22,858 bases of DNA from contig JAQVOQ010000007.1 of NCBI GenBank assembly GCA_028702545.1, positions 1-22,858 of the forward strand, in the 5' to 3' direction. The first letter of the stretch is position 1; each line of letters opens with the position of its first letter. The translations under genes and the position numbers were made by a program. Source of the DNA: Clostridia bacterium (GTDB taxonomy: Bacteria > Bacillota > Clostridia > Christensenellales > UBA1242). A model generated the notes under the pieces. The model worked only from the letters and a program-made list of their open reading frames with translations, had not been told where the DNA came from and made no database searches. Positions 1 to 6,818 of this stretch are shown here, in pieces.

Positions 1-283
1 GAATTTTGTCGCCAATCTTATAACTTGATTTAATCTCTTTTGCTTCTACCAAACTAATTTCTTTATCAGGGTTTTCAACTTCTTCAACAACAGTTTTATA
101 GCTGTATATTTTAATCATTCCCTTATCTGGCGACAAAACAACATGAGCATTTTTTGCCTCACCATAATTTTTTTTGTAAGCTGAAGTAAGCGCTGCCTCT
201 AAAGCCTCAATAAAATACTCTTTTTTAATCCTTCTAGTTTCCTCAAGCTCTTCAAGCGCTTTAAAAAAATCCTTGTTAACCAT
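1..283 (-). CDS. nusA: Transcription termination/antitermination factor NusA, N-terminal part (cut by window edge)
   Basis: NusA binds RNA polymerase at the exit channel and modulates pausing, intrinsic termination and antitermination. Translating the minus strand from the ATG at 283-281 gives an open frame to the window edge, about 94 residues, starting MVNKDFFKALEELEE. It contains the typical NusA N-terminal pattern of an acidic helix, then IEALEAALTSAYKKNYG, then DKEISLVEAKEI. This is the polymerase-binding N-terminal domain; the S1 and KH domains would lie beyond position 1. The Shine-Dalgarno AGGAGAAGG overlaps the stop codon of rimP, which ends 13 nt upstream, so the two genes are translationally close. 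The rimP-nusA order is nearly universal in bacteria and supports the call. Confidence 0.95.
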   Translation of the reverse strand, partial: MVNKDFFKALEELEETRRIKKEYFIEALEAALTSAYKKNYGEAKNAHVVLSPDKGMIKIYSYKTVVEEVENPDKEISLVEAKEIKSSYKIGDKI

Positions 284-296
284 TTAAATCCTTCTC

Positions 297-758
297 CTAA
301 AATTTAATTATTGGCAAAGTTTTGATAACATCTTTAAAATCAACAGTTACAAACTTTCCTTTTTCATTTATTATAAGCGTATTATCTTCTACACTTTTTA
401 AAATACCTGTTAAAGTTTTTTCGCCTTTTGGCGTATTTATACTAATTTCCAAATTTCTTCCGATACTTCTTAAAAAGTCTTTAAGCGTTTTTATTGGTCT
501 ATCAAGCCCAAGAGATGAAACATTAAGATTATATGGTGCATCTTTTGTTGGATTTAATATGTCAAGCGACTCGTCAATTGCTTTTGCAACAAGTTCACAA
601 TCAGCTAGACTAATACCTTCAGTTTTGTGAATAAACAAAGTTAAAGTCATTCCGTTTTCAGTTTGTTCATATTTTACTTCAACTAACTCAAAGCCTAAAT
701 TTTCAACAATAGGAGTTAAATGTTGCAAAACATTTTCTTCTATCTTTTTACTTTCCAA
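297..758 (-). CDS. rimP: Ribosome maturation factor RimP
   Basis: RimP assists maturation of the 30S subunit. The protein is about 153-155 aa, normal for the family. Its N-terminal half contains the LGFELVEVKYEQTENG pattern and the conserved LNVSSLGLDRPIKTLKDF segment (the family's EVSSPGLDRPL motif). The C-terminal half is the small Sm-like beta barrel. The frame opens at an ATG (764-762), but the sequence AAGGAG directly abuts that ATG with no spacer. The TTG two codons later (758-756) lies 6 nt after AAGGAG, so I prefer TTG as the start; either is possible. Stop is TAG, overlapped by the nusA Shine-Dalgarno. It forms an operon with nusA, preceded by its own promoter and a hairpin. Confidence 0.95.
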   Translation of the reverse strand: MESKKIEENVLQHLTPIVENLGFELVEVKYEQTENGMTLTLFIHKTEGISLADCELVAKAIDESLDILNPTKDAPYNLNVSSLGLDRPIKTLKDFLRSIGRNLEISINTPKGEKTLTGILKSVEDNTLIINEKGKFVTVDFKDVIKTLPIIKF

Positions 759-779
759 AAGCATCTCCTTTTCAAAAAT

Positions 780-803
780 TTAGAGCGGGCAACCCCACTC
801 TAA
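780..803 (-). terminator. Terminator-like hairpin in the rimP-nusA leader (possible attenuator)
   Basis: Read on the minus strand, a 10-bp stem TTAGAGTGGG / CCCGCTCTAA (one G-T pair) encloses the loop GTTG and is followed by ATTTTTG, the layout of an intrinsic terminator. It lies between the PolC-like exonuclease gene and rimP, ending about 16 nt before the AAGGAG of rimP. It would stop read-through from the exonuclease gene. Because the predicted rimP promoter lies upstream of it, it would also act on transcripts starting there. The U-tract is short (five), so termination may be partial. Confidence 0.65.
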
Positions 804-833
804 CTTTTAATTCTAATAATAGTTTACTGTTAT

Positions 834-862
834 ATTTTACCACAATAATAACAAAGTATCAA
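834..862 (-). promoter_or_regulatory. Predicted sigma-A promoter of rimP-nusA
   Basis: On the minus strand, -35 TTGATA (862-857) and -10 TAAAAT (839-834) are separated by 17 nt, with a TG just before the -10 box (extended -10). Transcription would start near 827, giving a leader of about 65 nt containing the hairpin at 780-803. The -35 box begins only 5 nt after the stop of the exonuclease gene. Confidence 0.7.
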
Positions 863-866
863 GCAT

Positions 867-2441
867 TTATTTTAGGTTTTCTGATAGTTTTATAAACACC
901 TTTGCAGTTGCAGCAGCGTCAAAATAAGCTCTGTGAGCGTTATTTAACAATATACCCATGCTTTCGGTCACTGTTTTTAGTTTATAGTTTTTTAATCCTT
1001 TTATGTATTGTCTTGCCATAAACAATGCATCTTTTTGAGGATGATTAAAATTTAAGCCTGATTTTCTACCATAATAGTTAATAAATTTGTAGTCAAAATC
1101 AATGTTATAGGCTACTATTGTGCTACCCTCACAAAATTTATAAAAATCGGCCAGTGCAACATCTACCTTTGGTGCGCCCATTACCATAGCATCAGTAATT
1201 CCGTGTATTCTAGTCGCATCTAGCGGTATTTCTGCCTCTGGATCAACAAATGTTGAAAACTTTTTTGTTATTTTTCCGTTTTCTATTTTTACTGCACCTA
1301 TCTCAACAATTTGGCAATCTTCATGATTTAATCCCGTTGTCTCCAAATCAAAAACCACAATAGTATTATTTTTAAGGTAATCATTAGGCTCCTCAACATC
1401 ATCAAATAAATTTGACTGTGATATTACCTCATAATCTTCTGGAAAAACAACTTTATAGTTTTTAGGCACGGACTTAAATTTAATGCTGTTCTTTCTTTTT
1501 TCTAAAATTTTAACCTTAGTTATATGTTTCACCTTAAAACTAAGTTTATCATTAAAAGCCTCAACATCTCCCGTTAAAACAACCTCCATACCATCTTGCA
1601 ATTTTTTAATTTTTTGCTCGGTTAGTTGGTTTGGAAAATAAACACAATTCAGTTCTTTCCCGTTATTTTCTAAACTAAAAGCATAATAATTTTTTTTAAC
1701 TTTGGCATATCGCTCTTCTTTTGAGTCCATTACTTTTTGCTTTTTAATAAATTCTTTTTCTAGTAAATATTTTACCGTTCCAACAACGCTAATTTTAGTC
1801 TCTGGTAAAATAACGCTGGACACACATAAAGGCGTTGTACTGCTGTCATCACCTATTATTTGCTCAATAATTTCTACCTTAACAAATTTTTGAGGCAATA
1901 CATTAGACATTGAATTCTCTATCGCTTCTTGTTTTTTGTTTTCTAATAATGAACTATTTAATCTCTCGTCTAATTCTAAAATCTCAACCTCAAACTTATG
2001 AAAAAACTCATTGTTTAAAAAGTTTGTTAATCTCTCATTATATTTTGCAAGTTGCTCTTTTGATATATATCCCTTTAAACATTTTAAGTTAATTTTAGTA
2101 ATTTCAGCATCTTCAACGGTCGTTAAATCAGCTGTTTTAACTAAGGCGCAAAGCGCTGGAAATTCGCTAGCATTAAAGTTATTAATTAATGTTTTCAAAT
2201 ATTCATCGTCGTAAAAACTTTTTACAAATCTTACTTCAAACTCTAAATCCATATCAATATATTGATTTATTAGTGCCATTAATTCTATTCTGTCCATTTC
2301 TGAAATAACGCCAACTTCATCTGGATACAACAAAACCAAGCTAAGTTTGTTGCTAGATTTATTAAAACTAACATCACTTAACTTTAAGTAATGATATTTA
2401 TTTTTTGTTATTTTATTTATAAATTCTATTAAATTATACAA
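867..2441 (-). CDS. PolC-like N-terminal protein: OB fold plus DEDDh 3'-5' exonuclease, without polymerase
   Basis: This 524-aa protein resembles the front part of PolC, the Gram-positive replicative polymerase, and sits in the polC slot between rseP and rimP. Residues 1-200 look like the PolC N-terminal domains and about 215-312 like the OB fold. Residues about 360-520 form a proofreading exonuclease with all DEDDh residues present: D365 and E367 in VVFDLETTGL, D450 in AYNIDFD, H503 and D508 in HRAYFDAA. The PHP segment that precedes the exonuclease in full PolC is absent. The protein ends right after the exonuclease, so palm, fingers and thumb are missing. No continuation is seen downstream: a promoter and rimP follow at once. 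The start is TTG, 8 nt after AAGGA. The likely activity is a 3'-5' DNA exonuclease; whether it still works with a polymerase is unknown. Confidence 0.85.
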   Translation of the reverse strand: MYNLIEFINKITKNKYHYLKLSDVSFNKSSNKLSLVLLYPDEVGVISEMDRIELMALINQYIDMDLEFEVRFVKSFYDDEYLKTLINNFNASEFPALCALVKTADLTTVEDAEITKINLKCLKGYISKEQLAKYNERLTNFLNNEFFHKFEVEILELDERLNSSLLENKKQEAIENSMSNVLPQKFVKVEIIEQIIGDDSSTTPLCVSSVILPETKISVVGTVKYLLEKEFIKKQKVMDSKEERYAKVKKNYYAFSLENNGKELNCVYFPNQLTEQKIKKLQDGMEVVLTGDVEAFNDKLSFKVKHITKVKILEKRKNSIKFKSVPKNYKVVFPEDYEVISQSNLFDDVEEPNDYLKNNTIVVFDLETTGLNHEDCQIVEIGAVKIENGKITKKFSTFVDPEAEIPLDATRIHGITDAMVMGAPKVDVALADFYKFCEGSTIVAYNIDFDYKFINYYGRKSGLNFNHPQKDALFMARQYIKGLKNYKLKTVTESMGILLNNAHRAYFDAAATAKVFIKLSENLK

Positions 2442-2466
2442 TTCCTAAGTCCTTTTATTTTTTTTC

Positions 2467-3594
2467 TTAAGTTACTAAATGAAATATATCTGCTGCAAAA
2501 ACTAACACTAGTAGTATTATAAGTCCAGTAAGATGAATATACCCCTCAATTTTTGGATTTATAGGTTTACCCCTCATCCATTCTATTCCAACAAACACCA
2601 TTCTTGATCCATCTAATGCTGGAAAAGGCATTAAATTAAACACGGCAAGGTTAACTGCGATTAGCGGAAGTAATACTAAGAAACCTGCAAAACTAGCTTG
2701 TGTAAAGCTTGCAATGGTAGTAATGGTAGTAATTGGTCCACCAACACCGCTTAAACTAACTTTACCTATAATTAACATAATTAAAAATGATAAAATTTTC
2801 CACGCCATTCCAAAGGCAAATGGAATACTCCTAGCAACTGCTTGGAAAAATGGAAACGCATAAGCTTTAATATTAACACCAAGCACATTATTAAAAATTG
2901 GATTGTTTTCTTCATCTAAAACTGGGTTGTTTTCAGCGTCTAGAGCGGGAACAGCATATAAAATTACAATGGTATCCATTTTTTCGCCGTTACGCTCAAT
3001 ATTAAGTGTAATATCCTCTCCTAAACCATATTCAGTAAGTAAATTGTTTAAAAGCTGATCGTTTACAAAATTAATTTTTTCGCCATTTACTGCCCAAACA
3101 ACATCGCCAACAGCTAAACCGTGCCAATCTTCACCTATTTGTTCAACTGTATAATTAGGACTAAGTGGGTCAATAGTCATAATTTGTGGTATATCATAGC
3201 CATAAGCGGTAAGTAAAACGATAGAAAAAACAATTGCCGACAAAAAGTTAAATGTAGCACCAGCTGCTAAAACAATAAGCCTTTTCCAAGGTTTTTGATT
3301 GTTAAATGCTCGTGAATTATCGCTCGTTTTATCTTCGCCTTCAAAAGCACAATATCCACCAAGTGGCAAAGCTCGTAAACTGAATTCTTCGCCATTTTTT
3401 AGTGTTTTTGAATAAATCTTTTTACCAAAACCAATAGCAAATTCATTTATTTTAAAACCTAATTTTTTACCTGCAATGTAATGACCAAACTCGTGAATAG
3501 TTATCATTAAAAGCAAAACAAGTATTGCAATAACGATGTAAAAAATATTTGATATTATTCCTGTGGCTGATCCTAGTAAACTGTAAATATTCAA
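2467..3594 (-). CDS. rseP: RseP/RasP-type site-2 intramembrane zinc metalloprotease
   Basis: This membrane protease cuts transmembrane segments of anti-sigma factors and remnant signal peptides. The 375-aa protein has the zinc motif HEFGH (residues 34-38) in the first membrane helix, followed by the family's GFGKKIYS stretch. A single PDZ-like region (about 150-220) comes next, and the third ligand motif NLMPFPALDG (320-329, Asp328) lies in a late membrane segment. The last 25 residues are another membrane helix. The start codon is TTG, 7 nt after AAGGAG; no better in-frame ATG is nearby. It follows cdsA with a 44-nt gap in which dxr, its usual neighbour, is absent. The PolC-like exonuclease gene follows after 25 nt. 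Confidence 0.94.
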   Translation of the reverse strand: MNIYSLLGSATGIISNIFYIVIAILVLLLMITIHEFGHYIAGKKLGFKINEFAIGFGKKIYSKTLKNGEEFSLRALPLGGYCAFEGEDKTSDNSRAFNNQKPWKRLIVLAAGATFNFLSAIVFSIVLLTAYGYDIPQIMTIDPLSPNYTVEQIGEDWHGLAVGDVVWAVNGEKINFVNDQLLNNLLTEYGLGEDITLNIERNGEKMDTIVILYAVPALDAENNPVLDEENNPIFNNVLGVNIKAYAFPFFQAVARSIPFAFGMAWKILSFLIMLIIGKVSLSGVGGPITTITTIASFTQASFAGFLVLLPLIAVNLAVFNLMPFPALDGSRMVFVGIEWMRGKPINPKIEGYIHLTGLIILLVLVFAADIFHLVT

Positions 3595-3638
3595 ATCTTA
3601 TCTCCTTAAATTTTTTTTAGCTTGTACTATAATATGCT

Positions 3639-4592
3639 TTATAAAAAGAAAAGCATTACAAAAATAAATGTAAACATAGCATTAAAACTAATGCCGTCTA
3701 GCCTATCCATAAAACCACCGTGTCCTGGAAAAATTGTACTAAAATCTTTTGCTCTTGCCCTTCTTTTAACATACGAAGCAAACAAATCACCTGCTTGACT
3801 AACAACTGAGGCAAATAATCCATAAATTAAAAAGTGCCAAATAGTAATTTCTGCTTGAAAAAATGATACGTTAAATGTGGCAATACTGTTAAATAAGATA
3901 AATACCACACCTGCAACAATAATGCTTCCAAATAGTCCCCCAATTGCACCTGATATTGTTTTTTTAGGGCTAATTAATGGTGCTAATTTTGGTCCTCCTA
4001 TGCGACTTCCAACAAAATAAGCAAAAGTATCTGCTGCTATTGTTGCCAAAAATGTCATCACAAGCACCATAAGTGCAAGGTCAACGCCCGCATAAGCCGT
4101 TATAGCCAAATTAGATAACCTTAACTCTTGAATGTGATTGATTAAATATAAAAAACTAAGTAATAGCGTTGGATAAACCATAACAAAAAGCGTTTTAAAA
4201 GCTTTTTGAATTGAGTACTCATACATAGTTAATCTGCTTTGTTTAAAATTTTCGTTTTGACTTAAAGCTTTTTTATTAAAGAAAGAAAGTCCAAAACTTA
4301 TTATAAAAAATATTATCAATATAGCAATTTGCACAAACAAATAAGAAGTTAAAGTAAACGACGCGTAAATACCCCAAATCAAACCAAGGTATACACAAAT
4401 TGAATATGACACCGCAACTTCCATAAAATTTTCTCTACCGGAGCGGATAAAAACCCTAGAAACCTCAGCAGTAGCAAACACGATTGCCATCGCAATAAAA
4501 GTGTCAAATATTATTAAGTTAACTTCTCGCAGTAAAAATGCTACTATAACAATTAAAAGAAGTATGGCTCCCGTTAATATCCTTTGTTTCAT
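3639..4592 (-). CDS. cdsA: Phosphatidate cytidylyltransferase
   Basis: CdsA makes CDP-diacylglycerol from phosphatidic acid and CTP, the branch point of phospholipid synthesis, in the cytoplasmic membrane. The protein is 317 aa, somewhat longer than the roughly 270 aa of many homologues, with about eight hydrophobic segments. The family signature is clear near the C-terminus (about 273-298): SYVKRRARAKDF, then FPGHGGFMDRLDG with the conserved HGG and the metal-binding D-x-x-D. The extra length appears to be a loop with a charged helix at about 105-135. Its ATG overlaps the TGA of uppS by 4 nt (ATGA), so the two are translationally coupled, which fits their shared envelope lipid roles. Confidence 0.95.
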   Translation of the reverse strand: MKQRILTGAILLLIVIVAFLLREVNLIIFDTFIAMAIVFATAEVSRVFIRSGRENFMEVAVSYSICVYLGLIWGIYASFTLTSYLFVQIAILIIFFIISFGLSFFNKKALSQNENFKQSRLTMYEYSIQKAFKTLFVMVYPTLLLSFLYLINHIQELRLSNLAITAYAGVDLALMVLVMTFLATIAADTFAYFVGSRIGGPKLAPLISPKKTISGAIGGLFGSIIVAGVVFILFNSIATFNVSFFQAEITIWHFLIYGLFASVVSQAGDLFASYVKRRARAKDFSTIFPGHGGFMDRLDGISFNAMFTFIFVMLFFL

Positions 4593-5329
4593 TTCTTTTC
4601 CTCTTTTTTAATAGCGCCAAAACGCCTATCTCTTTTTTGAAAATTCAAAAGAATTTTTATAAGTTGCTTATTATTAAAGTCTGGCCAATAAGTCTTAGGG
4701 AATGCCCATTCTGAATAAACTGCTTGATAAGGCATAAAATTACTCGTTCTAAACTCGCCCGATGTTCTAACTATTAGGTCGGGGTCTGGCAAATTCTTTG
4801 TATATAAATAAGTTTTAAAACTTTCCTTACTAACATCTTTAACGCCATCTTTAATAATTTGGTTAATTCCTCTAATAATCTCGTCCCTTCCACCATAATT
4901 AAGTGCAATATTTAAAACAAAATCGGTGCAATGTTTAGTTTTTTCTTTGGCCTCTTCAATAGTTTCATAAATGTCTTTTGGTAATTTTGTAATATCACCG
5001 CTAGTCATAACTTTTATATTTTTATTCTCATAGTCTCCAACATATTGTTTTATATAGTCTCTTAGTAATTCAAAAATAGCATCAACCTCATCTTGCGGTC
5101 TATTCCAATTTTCGGTAGAAAATGCATAAAAACTCATATATTTAATACCTAAATTAACACAATTTTGTACGGTATCTGCAACGGCCTTAACGCCGAAACT
5201 ATGGCCTACAGTTCTAGGTAAACCCTTTTTTTTTGCCCAGCGACCGTTACCATCAATAATAAAAGCAATATGGTGAGGAAGTTTATTTGCATCTAATAAT
5301 TTTTGACTTTTATTTGAAAAAATATTCAT
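4589..5329 (-). CDS. uppS: Undecaprenyl (isoprenyl) diphosphate synthase
   Basis: UppS condenses isopentenyl diphosphate units in cis onto farnesyl diphosphate, giving the C55 carrier for peptidoglycan and other wall polymers. The 246-aa length is typical. The catalytic motif is IIDGNGRWAKKKGLPRTVGH (Asp26 as the key residue), followed by YAFSTENWNRP. The C-terminal DLIVRTSGEFRTSNF and YSEWAFPKTYWPDF motifs bind substrate; the family usually reads RTSGEQRLSNF, so E-F-R-T here is a mild variant. The start ATG follows GAGG by 4 nt. The gene begins 9 nt after the 63-aa unknown gene and overlaps cdsA. Confidence 0.96.
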   Translation of the reverse strand: MNIFSNKSQKLLDANKLPHHIAFIIDGNGRWAKKKGLPRTVGHSFGVKAVADTVQNCVNLGIKYMSFYAFSTENWNRPQDEVDAIFELLRDYIKQYVGDYENKNIKVMTSGDITKLPKDIYETIEEAKEKTKHCTDFVLNIALNYGGRDEIIRGINQIIKDGVKDVSKESFKTYLYTKNLPDPDLIVRTSGEFRTSNFMPYQAVYSEWAFPKTYWPDFNNKQLIKILLNFQKRDRRFGAIKKEEKK

Positions 5330-5338
5330 ACACCCTCT

Positions 5339-5530
5339 TTAAATGTTAACTAAAAACTTGCTTGTTATTAGTTCAACTGTATTTTCATTTATTTGTTTTA
5401 CTCTAACAACTAGCTCAGTATCAAAATCGCCCGAGCCAGAATTATTGTCCTTAACTATGTAATTTATTTTTTGTTCTTTTAATGTTTTTATTACATCTAT
5501 TATATTTTTGCCAATAAAATCTTCGCTCAT
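5339..5530 (-). CDS. Small unknown protein (63 aa) between frr and uppS
   Basis: I do not recognise this protein. It is 63 aa, begins MSEDFIGKNIIDVIKTLKEQ and ends in a beta-rich stretch (ELVVRVKQINENTVELITSK). It has no cysteines, membrane segment or signal peptide. The layout is one amphipathic helix, a flexible acidic and glycine-rich turn (NNSGSGDFD), then two or three beta strands. This is loosely like a PASTA repeat or a small protease-inhibitor fold, but the resemblance is too weak for a call. It is likely a real gene: its ATG overlaps the frr stop (TAATG) and its stop lies 9 nt before uppS, so it is embedded in the operon. Confidence 0.75.
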   Translation of the reverse strand: MSEDFIGKNIIDVIKTLKEQKINYIVKDNNSGSGDFDTELVVRVKQINENTVELITSKFLVNI

Positions 5531-6087
5531 TATATTTCTAAAATTTCCTTTTCTTTAAGTTTTAACAGTTCGTCAACTTCAGCTGAGTAAGCATCAATTT
5601 CTTTTTGAACATCTCTTTCGGCAACTTTTATTGTATCTTCTGTTAAAATATTGTCTTTTTTAAGTTCTTTTAACATATCAATAGCATCTCTTCGCTCGTT
5701 TCTTAAAGTTATTTTTGCTTCTTCTGCCATCCTTTTAACTGATTTAACATAATCCTTTCTTCTTTCTTCTGTTAACACAGGAAAAACAAGCCTAATTATT
5801 TTGCCATCATCACTTGGAGATAAACCTAAATTAGCATCATTAAGTGCTTTTATAACATCTCTTAAAGCTCCTGTGTCCCAAAGAGAAATAAGTAACATTC
5901 TAGCCTCTGGCGCACTTACATTTGCCATCTGTCTTAGGGGCGTCATATTGCCATAATAATTAACCATAACTTTGTCTAAAATTCTAGGATTGGCTCTGCC
6001 CGCTCTAATGGTACTCAACTCGCTTTTATAGTAATTTATCGCCTTTTCTAAACTTTCTTTTAGCGCCTCAATTATTTCATCATACAT
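5530..6087 (-). CDS. frr: Ribosome recycling factor
   Basis: RRF works with EF-G to split the post-termination ribosome. The 185-aa length is exactly typical. Seen in the sequence are the N-terminal helix ending in ELSTIRAGRANPRILDKV, which carries the conserved TIRAGRAxP motif, then YYGNMTPLRQMANVSAPEARML. The C-terminal helices include LTEERRKDYVKSVKRMAEEAK, NERRDA and EDTIKVAERDVQKEID. The start ATG is preceded by AAAGGTGG. It opens the frr-uppS-cdsA-rseP operon from a promoter at 6130-6158. In most relatives pyrH lies directly upstream between tsf and frr; here that place holds repeats. Confidence 0.97.
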   Translation of the reverse strand: MYDEIIEALKESLEKAINYYKSELSTIRAGRANPRILDKVMVNYYGNMTPLRQMANVSAPEARMLLISLWDTGALRDVIKALNDANLGLSPSDDGKIIRLVFPVLTEERRKDYVKSVKRMAEEAKITLRNERRDAIDMLKELKKDNILTEDTIKVAERDVQKEIDAYSAEVDELLKLKEKEILEI

Positions 6088-6129
6088 TTTAAATTTCCAC
6101 CTTTTGCTTTGTTTATTTTAAGTAGCCTT

Positions 6130-6158
6130 AGTTTACTAAAAAAACTAACATTTGGCAA
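6130..6158 (-). promoter_or_regulatory. Predicted sigma-A promoter of the frr-uppS-cdsA-rseP operon
   Basis: On the minus strand, -35 TTGCCA (6158-6153) and -10 TAAACT (6135-6130) are separated by 17 nt. The expected start near 6122 gives a leader of about 35 nt before frr. No gene lies upstream until tsf, about 690 bp away, so the operon needs a promoter here. Confidence 0.6.
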
Positions 6159-6289
6159 ACTTTTTAAGGCTAAAAGCTTTTGATTTAATTAAATTTTAAG
6201 TTTTTAATTTGTTTAATTTTAGCAAATATTATTTTAAACGGAAAAAAAACGAAATTTATAAAATTTAAACAGTAAGTATAGTATAGAAA

Positions 6290-6525
6290 CAAAAAAGAGT
6301 GAGATTTTAAGAAAGTTCAAGGCTCTCGTCAAACATCAACTTTTATCATTACACAACTTTTTAATAAAGTTGTTCCATTTTAAAGTTGCGTTTTCCTCCT
6401 CCCCTCAAAGTTGCACCCTACGGGAGTGCTTTGTGGGAAACCCGCACAATTTGAATTAGTTATTCTAAATGACTATTCACGGCAAACACACAACAACCTA
6501 AAAATTTTCAAAATATAGTGTTTAC
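6290..6525 (+). repeat. Structured repeat, copy A (interrupted by about 115 bp)
   Basis: The left part (6291-6335) carries the outer arm AAAAAAGAGTGAGATTTT and the core GAAAGTTCAAGGCTCG. The right part (about 6450-6525) carries TTAG-TTATT-CTAAATGACT and then AAATTTTCAAAATATAG, matching the 3' half of the intact copies. About 115 bp with different palindromes lies between. The outer arms no longer pair well, so this copy looks decayed. It is the copy nearest the frr promoter. Confidence 0.6.
6337..6449. repeat. Palindrome-rich insert within repeat copy A
   Basis: It contains a perfect 8-bp inverted repeat ACAACTTT / AAAGTTGT with loop TTAAT (6351-6371). It also holds a long imperfect hairpin at about 6398-6436, where CCC, CAAA, GCAC and CC pair with GG, GTGC, TTTG and GGG around TACG. 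The word AAAGTTG occurs three times (6364, 6380, 6405). It is more GC-rich than its surroundings and has no open frame of note. It may be a second, unrelated miniature element that landed in copy A. Confidence 0.45.
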
Positions 6526-6550
6526 TCCATATTTAGTGCACAAAAAAAAC

Positions 6551-6658
6551 ACATTTATTTGCAGTAAGGTCAAGGCTCGCCTTATCACACAAGACAGGAG
6601 TTTAGTTAACCTAAGTGACTGGTTTGTGTGTTAAGGCAGGAACGATGAGATTACCTTA
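6551..6658 (+). repeat. Structured repeat, copy B (degenerate outer stem)
   Basis: The core includes TCAAGGCTCG, GACAGGAGTTTAG-TTAAC-CTAAGTGACTG and GGAACGATGAGATTACC. The variable stem CCTTATCACACAA (6580-6592) pairs with TTGTGTGTTAAGG (6624-6636), 12 of 13 positions, although its sequence differs from the other copies. The inner stem also changed on both sides: TAAGGT (6565-6570) pairs with ACCTTA (6653-6658), where the others have AAGTT with AATTTT. The outermost arms are AT-rich and pair poorly. Confidence 0.75.
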
Positions 6659-6689
6659 ATTTATATTTAATTTTTATTATACAGGCAAC

Positions 6690-6818
6690 AAAAAAGAGTG
6701 AAATTTTAGGAAAGTTCAAGGCTCGGGTTATTTTTTAGACAGGAGTTTAGATAACCTAAATGACTGTTTATAAAATAACCCAGTAACGATGAAATTTTCA
6801 AAATTTCACTCTTTTTTT
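6690..6818 (+). repeat. Structured repeat, copy C (intact; 3' end of tsf)
   Basis: The outer arms AAAAAGAGTGAAATTTT (6691-6707) and its exact complement (6800-6816) form a 17-bp stem. Inside lie AGGAAAGTTCAAGGCTCG, the variable stem GGGTTATTTT / AAAATAACCC (6725-6734 / 6772-6781), GACAGG, the hairpin TTTAG-ATAAC-CTAAA, ATGACTG and CAGTAACGATGAAATTTTC. The right T-run overlaps the tsf stop codon. Read on the minus strand, the outer stem followed by TTTTTTG would serve as the rpsB-tsf terminator; the plus strand also ends in T7. Confidence 0.9.

Noticed and set aside
780..866. Remnant of the PolC polymerase domain after the exonuclease gene
   Set aside because: Only 105 bp separate it from rimP, and these hold a promoter and hairpin; no frame resembles PHP or polymerase motifs, so a simple frameshift cannot explain the truncation.
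6708..6725. tRNA T-loop because of GTTCAAGGC
   Set aside because: No acceptor stem, D-arm or anticodon arm fits around it in any copy; the word belongs to the repeat core.
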